Assembly: GCA_021324975.1 (NCBI GenBank)
Contig: JAJPIA010000030.1
Coordinates: 58,840-122,839, forward strand
Source: Bacillota bacterium
GTDB taxonomy: Bacteria; Sysuimicrobiota; Sysuimicrobiia; Sysuimicrobiales; Segetimicrobiaceae
DNA: 64,000 bases
Reading direction: 5' to 3'
In this document: in pieces, positions 18,317-25,961 of the stretch
Layout of the letters: each line of letters opens with the position of its first letter
Numbering within the stretch: position 1 is the stretch's first letter
Translations under genes and position numbers: made by a program
Notes under the pieces: generated by a model
Database searches by the model: none
What the model saw: only the letters and a program-made list of their open reading frames with translations
Told to the model about the DNA's origin: nothing

Positions 18317-19963
18317 CTACGCTCTTGCAATCGTCGAGTAATCGACATACCAGCCGGTCGTATACGTCACGCCCTTGAGATTCGACCGGTACGCGATCGA
18401 CACGGCGGGCTGATAGAGCGGAATGTAAGGCCCGTCCGTCGAGAGCCGGCGGTCGAGCTCCTGATACAACGCGGTCGCCTTGGCCGGATCCGTCTCGGTC
18501 TCCACCTGCTGGCCCAACTTGGTGATCGCCCGCGCTTCGGGGCTCGCGTCGGGCTCCCACTGCAGCCGGTGCCCGACGGTTCGCCCGGGAAGAAACACGA
18601 GATAGTCGCTCCGGTCCATATAGTCGGCGAGCCAGCCGCCGATGCCCATGGGCAATTTGCCCTGCCGGTACTGTGTGACTTCCGTCGCGTAGGGCTCGTC
18701 CATGATCTTGAGGTTGATACCGATAGCGGCGAGGTCCTGTTGAATCTTCTGCGCCAGGATGCCCAGATCGAGGCCGAACCCCGCATAGGTGCTGGAGTAG
18801 AAAAACGTGCCCTCGAGCTTCGTGATGTTGGCCTGCTGCAAAATGGCCCGGGCGCGCCGCTTGTCGGTCTTGGTCGCTTCGCTCGTGGGGCGCGCGCCGG
18901 GGAAACTCGGCGGGATGATGCCGGCCGACCGCCGGGAGCCCGGCGCCGTCAGCGCCATCACCCCCTGGTAGTCGATCGCGTAGCGGATCGCTTCGCGCAC
19001 CTTGGGGTTGGCGAACGGCCCGCTGATCTCCGGGTTGGTGTTGATGATGATGTTGACGACGTTGAGCTCGGGGCTGGCGTTGAGCACGACGCCGTCGGCG
19101 TGACGGAGCTGCCGCGCCTGGTCGGCCTGAATGTTGACCGCGATGTCGATGTCGCCCTTTTGGACCATGAGCGCCTGCGCGCTCGAATCCGCGATGTTGC
19201 GGACGACGACGCGGTCGAACGATGACGGACTCCGCCAGTACGTGGGGTTCTTCACCATCACGATCTCCTGCTTCGGAACGTACGACTCCAGGATGAACGC
19301 CCCCGTCCCGGCGGAGTGCGCGTTGAGGTAGGCTTCCGCTTTGTCTTTGTCCTTGGCATCCGGCCCCGCGTCGCCGCCCTGCGCCATGACGACCTTGGTA
19401 TCGACCGGGCTGAGAGAGGGCGTCGTCAAGATCGCCAGCAACGCCGACTTGGGTTTGGTCAACTTGATGACAAACGTGGCGGGGTTCGGCGCGTCCACGC
19501 TCAAGACGCCGTCGAGGAGCCAGGCGGCGTTTCCCTTGATATTCATCAGGCGCTCGAACGACCACTTGAAGTCGGCCGCGGTCATGGGGTTGCCGCTGGC
19601 AAATTTCACGTTTGGATGGAGCGTGAACGTATAGGTCAGACCGTCCGGCGACATCGTCCACCGCGTGGCGAGCGACGGTCGAATCGTCCTGAGGTCCCCA
19701 CCCTCGAAGGTGACCAGCGCGTCGTACGTCACGTGGTCGATGTTGTTCGTCGCGTTCTCCAGCGTGCGGCCCGGATCCAGCGTATTGATGTTGAGCAGCA
19801 TCGCAACGCTGAGCGTCTTACCGCCGGCCGGCGCGGCGGCCGCCGGACGGGCGGCCCCCGCAGCCAGCACGCCGCCTCCCAGCATGGCCAGCGACGCGGC
19901 GGCGCCTGTGCGGAGCACCTGTCGCCGGGTCATCCGGGGTTCCGAGCGTTCATTTAACAGCAT
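18317..19963 (-). CDS. ABC transporter substrate-binding protein, family 5 (DppA-like)
   Basis: 548-residue exported receptor. The start at 19963 is preceded by a G-rich ribosome site; the Tat-like leader is MTRRQVLRTGAAASLAMLGG about ten residues in, followed by an Ala/Gly-rich signal. Family landmarks are NINTLDPGRTLENATN, YTFTLHPNVKFASGNPMTAADFKWSFERL, and a C-terminal lobe with IPLYQPAVSIAYRSN. There is no permease next to it: the next genes on the strand are the M20 peptidase and the aminotransferase. It may be served by the DppBC pair at 12052-13922 or by proteins elsewhere. Confidence 0.92.
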   Translation of the reverse strand: MLLNERSEPRMTRRQVLRTGAAASLAMLGGGVLAAGAARPAAAAPAGGKTLSVAMLLNINTLDPGRTLENATNNIDHVTYDALVTFEGGDLRTIRPSLATRWTMSPDGLTYTFTLHPNVKFASGNPMTAADFKWSFERLMNIKGNAAWLLDGVLSVDAPNPATFVIKLTKPKSALLAILTTPSLSPVDTKVVMAQGGDAGPDAKDKDKAEAYLNAHSAGTGAFILESYVPKQEIVMVKNPTYWRSPSSFDRVVVRNIADSSAQALMVQKGDIDIAVNIQADQARQLRHADGVVLNASPELNVVNIIINTNPEISGPFANPKVREAIRYAIDYQGVMALTAPGSRRSAGIIPPSFPGARPTSEATKTDKRRARAILQQANITKLEGTFFYSSTYAGFGLDLGILAQKIQQDLAAIGINLKIMDEPYATEVTQYRQGKLPMGIGGWLADYMDRSDYLVFLPGRTVGHRLQWEPDASPEARAITKLGQQVETETDPAKATALYQELDRRLSTDGPYIPLYQPAVSIAYRSNLKGVTYTTGWYVDYSTIARA

Positions 19964-20006
19964 GGTCCGCCCCCTGCCCACTGTGTCGTTCAGTACGCGT
20001 GCGGTA

Positions 20007-20831
20007 CTACGGCATAGACATCGGGCGCATGACGAGCGACCACCCGCCGTCGATCAGGATGTCCTGGCCGGTGACGTACGCGGACGCGTCGGATGCCAAG
20101 AAGACGCACAATCCGACCATGTCCTCCGGCTGCGACACCCGGCCGAGCGGGATCAGATCGACCGTCATCCGGTATCGGGCCGACGCCGGGTCGGGCGGCC
20201 GCTCCGGCGACGCGATGGAGCCCGGCGAAATGGCATTGACCGTAATGCCGTCCGCCGCCCATTCCACGGCGAGCCCCCGGGTGAGCGCCACCACGGCGCC
20301 CTTCGAGGCGCTGTAGGAGGTGCGCCTGACCATCCCCTTGCGGGCAGAGATCGACGCGATGTTGATGATCCGGCCCGTGTGCTGCCGGCGCATGAAGGGA
20401 TAGACCGCCTGGCAGGCGTGAAAGAGCCCGCGGACGTTCACCCCCATGATCCAATCGAAGTCCGCCGCGGTGTGCTCCGCCGCCGTCTTGTCGACCCGCA
20501 CCGCTCCGTTGTTGACCAGGATGTCAATCCTGCCCCATTGTTCGGCCGCGAATGCCGCCATCCGCAGGCAGGCCGCGGGGTCGCTCACGTCGGTCGCATA
20601 GGCCGCGGCGCTCCATCCCTCCTCGCGCAGTGCGACCGCGGCCGCCTCGCCGCCGGCCGCGTCGCGATTCGCAATGAGGATGTGAGCTCCAGCGCCCGCG
20701 AGGCCGCGACTCAGCCCCAGTCCGAGGTTGCGGTTGCCACCGGTCACAATCGCGACACGGCCCGCAAGGGAAAAGAGTTGCAGGGTTGGCAAATGCGGCG
20801 CTAGGCTTGTTGCGCCGTCGGCGGGCGCCAT
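20007..20831 (-). CDS. Short-chain dehydrogenase/reductase (classical SDR)
   Basis: 274-residue NAD(P)-dependent oxidoreductase. The cofactor motif is VTGGNRNLGLGLSRGL, followed by the structural NNGAVR motif (NNAG position) and the catalytic Ser-Tyr-Lys set in NIASISARKGMVRRTSYSASKGAV. The C-terminal GQDILIDGGWSL is typical. The length matches classical SDRs such as 3-oxoacyl-ACP reductase or gluconate 5-dehydrogenase; the second resemblance suits a sugar-acid context but cannot be decided. It is divergent from an IclR regulator across a 190-base AT-rich gap that holds an inverted repeat, so it is a likely target of that regulator. Confidence 0.93.
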   Translation of the reverse strand: MAPADGATSLAPHLPTLQLFSLAGRVAIVTGGNRNLGLGLSRGLAGAGAHILIANRDAAGGEAAAVALREEGWSAAAYATDVSDPAACLRMAAFAAEQWGRIDILVNNGAVRVDKTAAEHTAADFDWIMGVNVRGLFHACQAVYPFMRRQHTGRIINIASISARKGMVRRTSYSASKGAVVALTRGLAVEWAADGITVNAISPGSIASPERPPDPASARYRMTVDLIPLGRVSQPEDMVGLCVFLASDASAYVTGQDILIDGGWSLVMRPMSMP

Positions 20832-20925
20832 CGGTCCGTGCGATCCTCCCTCTAAGACCGTTCCGCAATGGGGCAGAAACGCGTAACGTACTTAGTCGAA
20901 TACATGCGCTTTCCTCCCGATAAGT

Positions 20926-20961
20926 TTGACAAAACTGATGAAATTCGGAAGGGAATTTCAT
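20926..20961. promoter_or_regulatory. Divergent promoter region with inverted-repeat operator
   Basis: An AT-rich patch in a GC-rich window. It has a perfect TTGACA (20926-20931) and a 9-base inverted repeat ATGAAATTC / GAATTTCAT at 20938-20946 and 20953-20961 with 6 bases between. It lies between the SDR gene (start 20831, minus) and the IclR gene (start 21022, plus). Binding by the adjacent IclR protein is the simplest reading. No good -10 sits at 17 bases from the TTGACA, so the promoter itself is uncertain. Confidence 0.5.
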
Positions 20962-21021
20962 TTCTTATAGGGAACCGCCGGCTGGATCAGAGTCCCGTCG
21001 CCGGAAACTTGGGGGGCAACG

Positions 21022-21789
21022 ATGCCGAAGTCGGATTCCGTCAAAACGGTCAAACGGTCCATCGACATTCTGAACCTGCTCGCGGAGGACGGTCGCCAAG
21101 TGGGCGTCATCGAGCTCAGCAAGCGCCTCAAGACCAGCCAGAGCACCGTGTATCGCATCCTGTCGACCCTCGCGGCCGAAGGCTACGTGGCTCAGGACCC
21201 GCGGACCGAGAAGTATCATCTCGGTCTGCAGGGCATCATCCTCGCGGGAGCGGCGCTCAATCAGCTCGAGATACGAAAGCAGGCGATTTCGATCCTCGAG
21301 CGGCTGGTCTCCGCCACCGGCTGCAACGCGAGCCTCGGCATCCTGTACCAGCAGCACGTGATGTACGTCGCCAGGATCGATGGCCCAAAGAGCGCCCGCA
21401 TGTACACGCCGCTCGGGCGCCGCGCGCCGACGCACGCAACCGCGCTCGGCAAGGCGATCCTCGCCTTCTTGCCTCCCGATGCCGCGGCGCCGATCCTCGG
21501 CGCCGGCAAGCTCGTCGCCTGCACGCCGCACACGATCACGGACCCGGCCGCCCTCGCCGAGGAACTGCGCCGGGTCAGGGAGCGTGGATACGCGGTCGAT
21601 CGCGAGGAGTTCCTGACCGGCATCCGCTGCGTCGGCGTGCCGGTGCGCGGGCCGTCGGGCGGCGTCGAAGCCGCGCTCAGCGTATCGGGGTCTGTCTTCC
21701 AAGTGCGGGAGGGCGACGCGGAGGAACTCGCCCGCCTGCTGCAGGACGCGGCCTACGAATTGTCGGGCCGCCTCGGGTACCTGGTGTAG
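21022..21789 (+). CDS. IclR-family transcriptional regulator
   Basis: 255-residue regulator. An N-terminal winged helix-turn-helix spans about residues 9-65 (VKRSIDILNLLAED, then LKTSQSTVYRILSTLAAEGY as the recognition part). The C-terminal GAF-like effector domain has VMYVARIDGP, the conserved HATALGKAILAFL and a late REEFLTGIRCVGVPV. A GGGGGG ribosome site precedes the start. It is divergent from the SDR gene and five bases upstream of an asparaginase-like gene, so it probably autoregulates and controls both directions. The effector is unknown; IclR proteins usually sense small acids from the pathway they control. Confidence 0.93.
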   Translation: MPKSDSVKTVKRSIDILNLLAEDGRQVGVIELSKRLKTSQSTVYRILSTLAAEGYVAQDPRTEKYHLGLQGIILAGAALNQLEIRKQAISILERLVSATGCNASLGILYQQHVMYVARIDGPKSARMYTPLGRRAPTHATALGKAILAFLPPDAAAPILGAGKLVACTPHTITDPAALAEELRRVRERGYAVDREEFLTGIRCVGVPVRGPSGGVEAALSVSGSVFQVREGDAEELARLLQDAAYELSGRLGYLV

Positions 21790-21794
21790 CCCCG

Positions 21795-22775
21795 GTGTCT
21801 AAGCCGCGCGTCCGCGTGATCACGACCGGCGGCACGATTGCCGGCAAGCGGCAGCCGTCCGGCGTGGTGGTCCCCGGCCTTGGACCCGGCGAACTGCTGG
21901 ACCGCATCCCCATGGTCCGCGAGTACGCGGAGTGCGAGACGGACGGCTGGCTCGAGCTGCCGAGCAATGCCATCGGCTTCCACCACATGCTGGACTTGGC
22001 GCACCGGGTCACCGACGCGCTCGCCGATCCCGCGCTCGCCGGCGTCGTCATCACCCACGGGACCGCGACGTTGGAGCAGACGGCATATTTTCTCGACGTG
22101 ACCCTCGGGCACGGCCAGCCGGTCGTCGTGACCGGCGCCCTGCGGAATCCCACGCTTCCAAGCGACGACGGTCCGGCGAACCTGTTGCACGCGATTCAGG
22201 TCGCCGCCTGCGAACGCTCGCGCGGACTCGGAGTGCTGGTCGTGATGAACGGGACGATCCACTGCGCCAGAGACGTCACGAAGACCAGCCCGGCGAACCC
22301 CGCGGCCTTTCAGTCGCCCGAGTTCGGCCCGCTGGGGGCGGTCGACGAGGACTATGTGTTCTTCGCGCGGCGTCCGTTCCGGCGGCTGCCGGCGGTCTTG
22401 CCGGCGGCGATCCGCGCCAGGGTCGAGCGCATCCCGTTCGCGGCCGACCCCGACGACGCGCTCCTCCGGGCCGCGATCGAGGGCAGGGCCGACGGCCTCG
22501 TGCTCGAGTGCGGGCGGATGAACCCGCGGTACCTCGAGCTGGTGACGGACGCGATGGCTCGGGGCATCACCGTCGTCATCGCCAACCCATACCCGACCGG
22601 ACGCCTGCAGCGCAATACCTACCGGCATGAGGGCGGCGAGTCGCATCTCTTGTCGCTCGGCATGATCTTCGCCGGGACTTCGGGGCTCAAAGCGCGTGTC
22701 AAGCTCGTCGCGCTCTTGAGCGCCGGCCTCGGCCGCGAGGAGATCCGGGAGCTGTTTCACGCGGAGTGGCGGTAG
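21795..22775 (+). CDS. Asparaginase-family protein with an altered active site
   Basis: 326-residue member of the L-asparaginase/glutaminase (type I/II) fold. The GTG start at 21795 is five bases after the IclR stop. The first catalytic Thr is in VITTGGTIAG (Thr11), the second in ITHGTAT (Thr90), and the Lys is in ARDVTKT (Lys163). In characterised asparaginases the second motif is THGTDT, whose Asp binds the amino group of the substrate; here it is Ala91. The region around TGGTIA also lacks the usual Tyr. The nucleophile machinery remains, so an amidase acting on a substrate without the free amino acid end is more likely than a true asparaginase (inference). It is co-transcribed with the regulator. 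Confidence 0.88.
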   Translation: MSKPRVRVITTGGTIAGKRQPSGVVVPGLGPGELLDRIPMVREYAECETDGWLELPSNAIGFHHMLDLAHRVTDALADPALAGVVITHGTATLEQTAYFLDVTLGHGQPVVVTGALRNPTLPSDDGPANLLHAIQVAACERSRGLGVLVVMNGTIHCARDVTKTSPANPAAFQSPEFGPLGAVDEDYVFFARRPFRRLPAVLPAAIRARVERIPFAADPDDALLRAAIEGRADGLVLECGRMNPRYLELVTDAMARGITVVIANPYPTGRLQRNTYRHEGGESHLLSLGMIFAGTSGLKARVKLVALLSAGLGREEIRELFHAEWR

Positions 22776-22793
22776 CCGCGGCCCGCCTCCGCC

Positions 22794-23978
22794 CTACGCC
22801 GTGGTCGTCTTGCGCCGCGCGAAGAATCCCTTGAGGTGGTCGACGACGTAGGCGACGTCGTCGGCCGTCATCTGCGGATAGAGCGGCAGGGTCATGATCT
22901 CGCGCGCGAGCCGCTCGCTCGCCGGCAAGGCGCCGGGCCGGATGCCGAGCTGGTCGCGGTATGGAACGTCGAGGTGGATCGGCGTCGGATAGTGGACCTG
23001 CGTGCGCACACCATGTTCGGCCAGGAACCGCCGGAGCGCGGGGCGCTCGCGCACGCGGACCTCGAAGCGCACGTACGAGTGGTACGCATACGGCCGCTCG
23101 CCGGGCAGATCGATCGGCAGGTCACGTTCCGCAATGAGCTCGCGGTAGAGGCCGGCCCACCGCCGGCGCTGCTCGATCCATGCCGGGAGCCGGCGCAACT
23201 GCACACGCGCCACGGCCGACAGGATCTCGGATTGCCGGTAGTTGAAGCCCACCTCGTCGTGCGCGACCGGCACGGAGTCGTCGCCGCGGGCGTGGTGAAA
23301 TTGCTCGCCGCGCGCGTGATTTGCAAGGTTGAACACCCGGCGCACCCGCATCTCGTCGAAGGACCCCACCGCTCCGCCCTCACCACCGCACGTCATGGCC
23401 TTGTTCTGGACAAAGCTGTAGCAGCCCATCTGCCCCAGCGTGCCGACCGCACGGCCGTTGTAGCGCGCGCCGATGGCCTGACAGGCGTCCTCGATCACGA
23501 GGAGGTTGCGCCGGCGCGCGAGATCGAGGATGGGGTCGAGATCGGCGGGATGGCCGGCCGTATGGACGGGCATGATGGCGCGCGTCCGAGCCGTGATCGC
23601 GGCGGCCGCGGACGCAGGGTCCATGTTGTAGGTGTCCGCGTCGACATCCACCGGGACCGGCGTGGCCCCGACCAGCGAGATGCAATGCGCCACGCTGACA
23701 AACGTGTTCGCGGGAATGATGACCTCGTCGCCGCGGCCGACGTCGTGCGCCAGCCATGCCAGATGCATCGCCGCGGTGCCGTTCGCGACGTTCGCCACGT
23801 GCGGGCGCCGCCCGTCCGAACCCCCGAGGAACGCGCCGAACTCCTCCTCGAGCGCTTTGCCCTCTGAGGACTCGGTGGGCGATGTGCGGATGTAGTGCCC
23901 GGAGTCGAGCACCCGGCAGGCAGCGTCCTTCATTTCCTGATCGACGACCGGACGAAATGCAACAATGCGGCCGGGCAT
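22794..23978 (-). CDS. DegT/DnrJ/EryC1/StrS-family PLP aminotransferase
   Basis: 394-residue aminotransferase. The start at 23978 has GGGAGGG at good spacing; a longer in-frame start at 24107 is rejected because it crosses the inverted repeat. Motifs: GNGTAAM-like VANGTAAMHLAWLA (PLP phosphate site), VIEDACQAIGA (Asp), and the Schiff-base Lys in SFVQNKAMTCGGEGG. The N-terminus (SGHYIRTSPTESSEGKALEEEF) closely resembles that of the copy at 30000 (SGKYIRSFPLEDSEGKRFEEEF), marking the two as one subgroup. It is divergent from a 2-hydroxyacid dehydrogenase. No glycosyltransferase or nucleotide-sugar gene is near, so a role in small-molecule metabolism is as likely as one in cell-surface sugars. 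Confidence 0.92.
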   Translation of the reverse strand: MPGRIVAFRPVVDQEMKDAACRVLDSGHYIRTSPTESSEGKALEEEFGAFLGGSDGRRPHVANVANGTAAMHLAWLAHDVGRGDEVIIPANTFVSVAHCISLVGATPVPVDVDADTYNMDPASAAAAITARTRAIMPVHTAGHPADLDPILDLARRRNLLVIEDACQAIGARYNGRAVGTLGQMGCYSFVQNKAMTCGGEGGAVGSFDEMRVRRVFNLANHARGEQFHHARGDDSVPVAHDEVGFNYRQSEILSAVARVQLRRLPAWIEQRRRWAGLYRELIAERDLPIDLPGERPYAYHSYVRFEVRVRERPALRRFLAEHGVRTQVHYPTPIHLDVPYRDQLGIRPGALPASERLAREIMTLPLYPQMTADDVAYVVDHLKGFFARRKTTTA

Positions 23979-24003
23979 GGAGCCCTCCCTCGCGGCGGTT
24001 CTG

Positions 24004-24026
24004 TTGACGATACTGTCTATCGTCAA
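24004..24026. promoter_or_regulatory. Long inverted repeat upstream of an aminotransferase gene, probable operator
   Basis: TTGACGATA and TATCGTCAA are perfect 9-base inverted arms separated by CTGTC. The repeat lies 26-48 bases before the aminotransferase start at 23978 and 134 bases before the divergent dehydrogenase start at 24160. The spacing and symmetry fit a homodimeric repressor site. The cognate regulator is not identified. Confidence 0.55.
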
Positions 24027-24159
24027 GGGGTTCCGGCGACCCGCGCAGAAGTCCTGCGTACTTTGAAACATCGTTCCGAGCCCTATCACCCTTCGCCGCC
24101 ATTTCACATCGCTGTTCCATTATGCTGCGTGCGCCGAGTCCCTCGAAGAGGGTGAACAG

Positions 24160-25158
24160 ATGACCGGGCGGTCCTGGTATTGCATTCGCACGGAATCGAA
24201 GCGCCAGCCTTCCTACGACATCGCGGTCGAGCGCGGCATCCTGGAGCCCAACGGCATCCGCGTCGAGTCTGTGAACATGGACGACCCGGAGGCGTTCGAC
24301 CGCGCGGCCCCGCTCGTCGACGCGGTGCTGCACTCCCGGGGCGTGCTCGACGCGGCGAGGATCGGCCGGCTCAGCCGGTGCCGGATCATCGCGCACTACG
24401 GGACGGGCGTCGATCGCGTGGACGTGGCGGCGGCCACGGCACAGGGCATCTGGGTGACCAACGGGCCGCTCTACGCGGTGGATGAGGTCTCCTCGCACGC
24501 GATCGCCCTGCTGCTGGCCGTGACACGCAAGATCGTCGCCGCCGACCGCGCGGTGCGGGCCGGCCAGTGGCACATCAAACCGATCGTCCCGCTGCGGCGA
24601 ATCGCCGGACGGACGCTCGGCCTGCTCGGGTTCGGCAATATCGCGCGGGCCACCGGACGCAAAGGCCGCGCCCTCGGCCTCGACGTCATGGCGCACGATC
24701 CCTACCTCGACGAGGCGGTGTTCCGCTCCGAAAACGCCCGGTCGGTGGACTTCCAAACGTGTGTCTCGGAGGCCGACATCCTGTCCGTCCACCTGCCGCT
24801 CACGCCCGCGACGCGCGGAATCGTCTCGCGCCAGGCGATCGCGATGATGAAGCCCGACGCGGTGCTCGTCAACACCTCGCGCGGCCCGGTGGTGGACGAG
24901 CCGGCCCTCGTCGACGCCCTGCGTGAGGGCCGGCTCGCCGGCGCGGGGCTGGACGTCTTCGCCGAGGAACCGTTGCGTGCCGACCATCCGCTCCTGTCGC
25001 TTCCCAACGTGACGGTGTCGGGGCACATCGGCTTCTACTCAGAGGAATCGATCAAGCAGGGCCAGCGCGACGCGGCCCAACAAGTGGTAGAGGCCCTGCA
25101 GGGCCGGCCGCCCGCGTTTCTCGTCAACCGGCAGGTGCTCGAGCGGCCGTCCCGCTGA
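24160..25158 (+). CDS. D-isomer-specific 2-hydroxyacid dehydrogenase (phosphoglycerate dehydrogenase-like)
   Basis: 332-residue NAD-dependent dehydrogenase. The dinucleotide motif is LGLLGFGNIARATGRKG. The three catalytic residues are visible in order: Arg in NTSRGPVVDEPALVDAL, Glu in GLDVFAEEPLRADHPL, and His in VSGHIGFYSEES. GAGGGTGA precedes the start. It probably interconverts a 2-keto acid and a D-2-hydroxy acid. It lies 29 bases upstream of the GalB-like hydrolase gene and is divergent from an aminotransferase, so a keto acid may be shared between these steps. The substrate is not evident. Confidence 0.93.
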   Translation: MTGRSWYCIRTESKRQPSYDIAVERGILEPNGIRVESVNMDDPEAFDRAAPLVDAVLHSRGVLDAARIGRLSRCRIIAHYGTGVDRVDVAAATAQGIWVTNGPLYAVDEVSSHAIALLLAVTRKIVAADRAVRAGQWHIKPIVPLRRIAGRTLGLLGFGNIARATGRKGRALGLDVMAHDPYLDEAVFRSENARSVDFQTCVSEADILSVHLPLTPATRGIVSRQAIAMMKPDAVLVNTSRGPVVDEPALVDALREGRLAGAGLDVFAEEPLRADHPLLSLPNVTVSGHIGFYSEESIKQGQRDAAQQVVEALQGRPPAFLVNRQVLERPSR

Positions 25159-25187
25159 GCGCCCCGAACTCCGAGGGAGGATACGAC

Positions 25188-25919
25188 ATGGCGAACGATC
25201 GTGTGTTGTGCGTCAGCGCGCATGCCGCGGACTTCTGCGTCAGGGCGGGCGGCACGCTCGCCCGCTACGCCGCTGCCGGATCCCACGTGCGCGTTGTCGT
25301 CATTAGTCCGGGCGCGCGCGGGGAATCGAACGAGTTCTGGAAGGCCCGCGGCGGCAAGACGACCGAGGAAGAGGTAGCCGAGGTCCGGCGCGCGGAGGCC
25401 CGGGCCGCGGCGGAGATCCTCGGCGCGGACCTCGCCTTCTACGACTATCGGGATCAACCGTTGACCTTCGATTATGAACGGCTCATGCGCCTCGTCCGCG
25501 AGATTCGCACGTTCCGTCCGCGCGTCATCATCACGCACCCGGCGAAGGAGCCGTACAATCCCGACCACACCACGACCTACCAGGCCACCATGGAGGCCGC
25601 CTACTACACGGGGTTGGCCGGTGTCGAGCCGGACCTCCCGGTGATGACGCCGACGCAGATCTTTGCCTGCGAGCCGACGCAGCCGCTGACCGAGATGACG
25701 GGGTTCGTCCCGGACTACTTCATCGACATCACGGATACCATGGACGCCAAGATGCGCGCGACGGCGGAATTCCGCGCGCAGCCGTACCACGTCGAGCGAT
25801 ACCGCACGCGCTCGCAGCAGCGCGGCACCCAGGCCGCGTACGTCGCCGGCAACCCGGCGATCAAGTTTGCCGAAGCGTTCCAGCGGCTCACGCCCTGGTG
25901 CGGCCGGCTCTTCCCGTAA
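25188..25919 (+). CDS. PIG-L/LmbE-family zinc hydrolase, 4-oxalomesaconate hydratase (GalB)-like
   Basis: 243-residue PIG-L fold protein. Most family members (deacetylases) have AHPDDE at the first zinc site; here it reads SAHAADFCVRAGG (His12, Asp15), a form I associate with GalB-type 4-oxalomesaconate hydratases of gallate degradation. The third zinc ligand region is THPAKEPYNPDHTTTY. GRGESNEFW after the second strand also fits that subgroup. GGGAGG lies before the start. It follows a 2-hydroxyacid dehydrogenase, but no other gallate-pathway gene is in view, so a hydratase acting on another keto-diacid, or a deacetylase, remains possible. The assignment to the subgroup rests on memory of the motif. 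Confidence 0.8.
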   Translation: MANDRVLCVSAHAADFCVRAGGTLARYAAAGSHVRVVVISPGARGESNEFWKARGGKTTEEEVAEVRRAEARAAAEILGADLAFYDYRDQPLTFDYERLMRLVREIRTFRPRVIITHPAKEPYNPDHTTTYQATMEAAYYTGLAGVEPDLPVMTPTQIFACEPTQPLTEMTGFVPDYFIDITDTMDAKMRATAEFRAQPYHVERYRTRSQQRGTQAAYVAGNPAIKFAEAFQRLTPWCGRLFP

Positions 25920-25961
25920 GAAGAGGGCAGGCGCCGATCCGCTGAGAAGCGAGTCGCGCCG

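Noticed and set aside
16988..19225. 745-codon plus-strand frame opposite the M20 peptidase and DppA genes
   Set aside because: It covers two well-supported minus-strand genes, lacks a ribosome site and shows no recognisable motif.
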